Assembly: GCA_900766745.1 (NCBI GenBank) | Contig: CAAFWR010000021.1 | Span: 1 to 13,381 of the forward strand | Source of the DNA: Methanobacteriaceae archaeon | GTDB lineage: Archaea; Methanobacteriota; Methanobacteria; Methanobacteriales; Methanobacteriaceae | Reading direction: 5' to 3' | DNA length: 13,381 bases | Shown: piece by piece, positions 11,931-13,381 of the stretch | How positions within the stretch are numbered: the first letter of the stretch is position 1 | Layout of the letters: each line of letters opens with the position of its first letter | Notes under the pieces: model-generated | Databases searched by the model: none | Seen by the model: only the letters and a program-made list of their open reading frames with translations | Told to the model about the DNA's origin: nothing | Position numbers and translations under genes: made by a program

Positions 11931-13064
11931 TTAGAAAATTCCATCAAGGAAATCGTCTAAATTATCATCATCATCTTTTTTATCTGATGAATCTACAACA
12001 GTTATAGAATTATCTGGATATGGAGTGTTTTCTGATTTAATTCCAGATACTACGATGGTAGTTCTAATGGTATTTTGTAATGATTCGTCAATTTGTGCTC
12101 CCCAAATAATATTTGCTTCTGGATCAAGTTTATCTGCAACAACTTGCACAATTTTTTCAGATTCGTGTAAAGTTAAGTCAGAATTACTTGAAATGTTAAT
12201 TAAAGCACCAGTTGCATTGGAAACATCAATATCTAATAATGGGCTGCTTAATGCTTCATGTACAGATTCTAATGCTCTATCTCCAGTATTAGATTCTCCC
12301 ATACCAATCATTGCCATTCCTGAGCCTTCCATAATGCTTCTAATATCTGCGAAATCAAGACTTACTAAACCTTGTTTTGTGATTAATTCTGTAATTCCTT
12401 TAACAGCTCTTCCCAAAATTTCATCAGAAACCATGAAAGCTTTATTTAATGGTAAATTAGGTGCAACTTCTAATAATTTGTCATTAGGGATAACGATTAC
12501 TGTATCTGCAGCATCTTTAAGTTTTGCTAAACCTTCTTCAGCATTTTCTCTTCTTCTGATTCCTTCAGCTGAAAATGGCATAGTAGCTACTGCAACAGTT
12601 AAAGCACCAGTTTTTTTAGCTAATTTAGAGATGATCGGAGCTGAACCAGTACCAGTTCCTCCACCAAGACCGCAGGTAACAAATACCATGTCTGCACCTT
12701 CTAATTCGTCTCTAATTTGATCTTCACTTTCTTCAGCACATTCTTCACCAATACTTGGTTGACCACCTGCACCAAGACCACCACAAGTTTGTTTACCTAA
12801 AAGAATTTTTATACTGGCGTCACTGTAATATAAATCCTGAGCATCAGTGTTAACAGTTATTGTTGTAGCTCCTTCAATACCCATTTCATTTAATCTAGAA
12901 ACAGTATTATTTCCTGCACCGCCTGCCCCTATAACAAATATATTAGCCTCATTACGGGCCATGATACCTTGAAGTTCATCATCAATATCGGATGAATGTT
13001 TATCCGGTGTTTTTCTTTCTATTCTTTTTTCAGATTCTTTAATTGCATCATCGATAAATTTCAC
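11931..13064 (-). CDS. ftsZ: Cell division protein FtsZ
   Basis: FtsZ is the tubulin-like GTPase that polymerises at mid-cell. The 377 residues comprise a charged N-terminal tail (1-38) and the GTPase domain, with [12 protein letters not shown] (42-53), the tubulin signature [10 protein letters not shown] (134-143) and the segment [13 protein letters not shown] (163-174). The T7 loop [14 protein letters not shown] follows (232-245), then the C-terminal domain to about 342, an acidic linker, and the tail [14 protein letters not shown]. The T7 loop has Ser235 where many FtsZ proteins have Asn, while the catalytic acidic residues D237 and D240 are kept. The start is GTG 13064, since no ATG lies in frame nearby; GGGG about 8 nt upstream is the only ribosome site. 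The hydrophobic C-terminal end resembles the short peptide that binds the SepF membrane anchor in M. smithii. Confidence 0.97.
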   Translation of the reverse strand: MKFIDDAIKESEKRIERKTPDKHSSDIDDELQGIMARNEANIFVIGAGGAGNNTVSRLNEMGIEGATTITVNTDAQDLYYSDASIKILLGKQTCGGLGAGGQPSIGEECAEESEDQIRDELEGADMVFVTCGLGGGTGTGSAPIISKLAKKTGALTVAVATMPFSAEGIRRRENAEEGLAKLKDAADTVIVIPNDKLLEVAPNLPLNKAFMVSDEILGRAVKGITELITKQGLVSLDFADIRSIMEGSGMAMIGMGESNTGDRALESVHEALSSPLLDIDVSNATGALINISSNSDLTLHESEKIVQVVADKLDPEANIIWGAQIDESLQNTIRTTIVVSGIKSENTPYPDNSITVVDSSDKKDDDDNLDDFLDGIF

Positions 13065-13096
13065 AAAACTAACCCCACATAGACTACTTTAAATTG

Positions 13097-13114
13097 TATA
13101 TATTTATATTTTAA
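13097..13114 (-). promoter_or_regulatory. ftsZ promoter TATA box
   Basis: The minus strand reads AAAATATAAATATATA, with the best TATA core (ATATAAATA) at about 13109-13101, 37-45 nt before the GTG start. The expected start of transcription, about 25 nt downstream, lies near 13080, leaving a leader of about 16 nt that still includes the GGGG ribosome site. Spacing supports this; start sites are inferred. Confidence 0.55.
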
Positions 13115-13381
13115 CTAATATTTAAATGCAACTATCATATAATTAAAATAGTTAAATAATAATATAAATTTATAATAATGCTCATAATTAGTTTTAAAAC
13201 ATTAATAATAGTTTAAAGATTAAAATATCAATTAATAATCCTTATCTAAACTATAATCCGCTAATAAATATATATTGACTATTACTTTATTAAATATTAC
13301 TATTGAGTGTTGGCCAAAACTCATTTTGAATTTTTAAGGCTTTAATTTTTAATAGGGAACATATTTGTTTTGTCTATTAAA
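13115..13381. other. AT-rich gene-free region upstream of ftsZ
   Basis: I see no convincing gene, tRNA or repeat array here. The longest open stretch I could read (13232-13324, minus, 30 codons) has no ribosome site and ordinary AT-rich composition. The only outstanding element is the palindrome at 13304-13323. A TATA-like AATAAATATATATT (about 13264-13277, plus strand) precedes it by about 30 nt and might serve a gene beyond the right edge. The region probably holds divergent regulatory sequence. Confidence 0.5.
13304..13323. promoter_or_regulatory. 20-bp near-perfect palindrome, candidate operator
   Basis: TGAGT-G-TTGGCCAA-A-ACTCA is a symmetric 20-bp site with one mismatched pair, centred on GGCC, in a stretch otherwise about 80% AT. 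Its GC content and symmetry suggest a dimeric DNA-binding protein site. It lies about 30 nt downstream of a plus-strand TATA-like element and about 240 nt upstream of ftsZ. The regulator is not known. Confidence 0.5.

Noticed and set aside
12025..12720. 231-codon plus-strand reading frame opposite ftsZ
   Set aside because: Antisense to a conserved GTPase whose motifs are all intact; the frame stays open because of codon bias on the other strand.
13232..13324. 30-codon minus-strand ORF upstream of ftsZ (begins MSFGQHSIVIF)
   Set aside because: No ribosome site, no recognisable family, and its first codons are the palindrome at 13304-13323; a chance frame is more likely.
1..13381. CRISPR arrays, insertion sequences, tRNA or rRNA genes, prophage parts, toxin-antitoxin pairs
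   Set aside because: I looked for spaced direct repeats, transposase motifs, tRNA T-loops and small gene pairs on both strands and saw none; the window is conserved core genome plus an exporter and one small ORF.

Overview
The window is AT-rich and archaeal. It most resembles a methanogen of the Methanobacteriales, probably Methanobrevibacter or a close relative. The evidence is the archaeal gene forms: P0/P1 stalk proteins ending in GLGALFG, Spt5 rather than a long bacterial NusG, a short Sec61-gamma-type SecE, archaeal AlaS with an N-terminal Cys cluster, bifunctional FBP aldolase/phosphatase and rhodanese-less ThiI. Supporting signs are GGTGA-type ribosome binding sites and TATA boxes about 25-45 nt before starts. 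Almost every gene is on the minus strand; the one plus-strand gene is a small DUF3781-type ORF. The genus is my inference; no 16S or other marker is present.

Layout, right to left (the direction of transcription): 13065-13381 is a gene-free AT-rich stretch with the ftsZ promoter and one isolated GC-rich palindrome. Then come ftsZ (cell division GTPase), secE (59 aa translocon subunit), spt5 (elongation factor) overlapping rpl11, a 171-nt structured spacer, rpl1 - rplP0 - rpl12, alaS, an NhaP-type cation/proton antiporter followed directly by thiI, fbp, the convergent plus-strand small ORF, and a MacB/LolD-type ABC exporter (permease, then an ATPase cut by the window edge).

Functionally the core (secE to rpl12) is the translation/secretion cluster: Spt5 links RNA polymerase to the ribosome, L11 and the P0/P1 stalk form the GTPase-associated centre, L1 forms the opposite stalk, and SecE anchors the translocon that docks on ribosomes. 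AlaS and ThiI add tRNA charging and tRNA thiolation. Fbp is the gluconeogenic gate, and the antiporter and ABC exporter are membrane functions.

The content is mainly conserved housekeeping, and I found no defence island, mobile element, CRISPR, tRNA or rRNA. The most informative non-coding signals are: (i) an L1-binding mimic of 23S rRNA inside the first codons of rpl1, a clear translational autoregulation site; (ii) a long hairpin plus U5 between rpl11 and rpl1; (iii) a dense cluster of TAGTA/TACTA repeats and palindromes upstream of fbp; (iv) a 20-bp palindrome in the ftsZ upstream region; and (v) a terminator hairpin built over the rpl12 stop codon.
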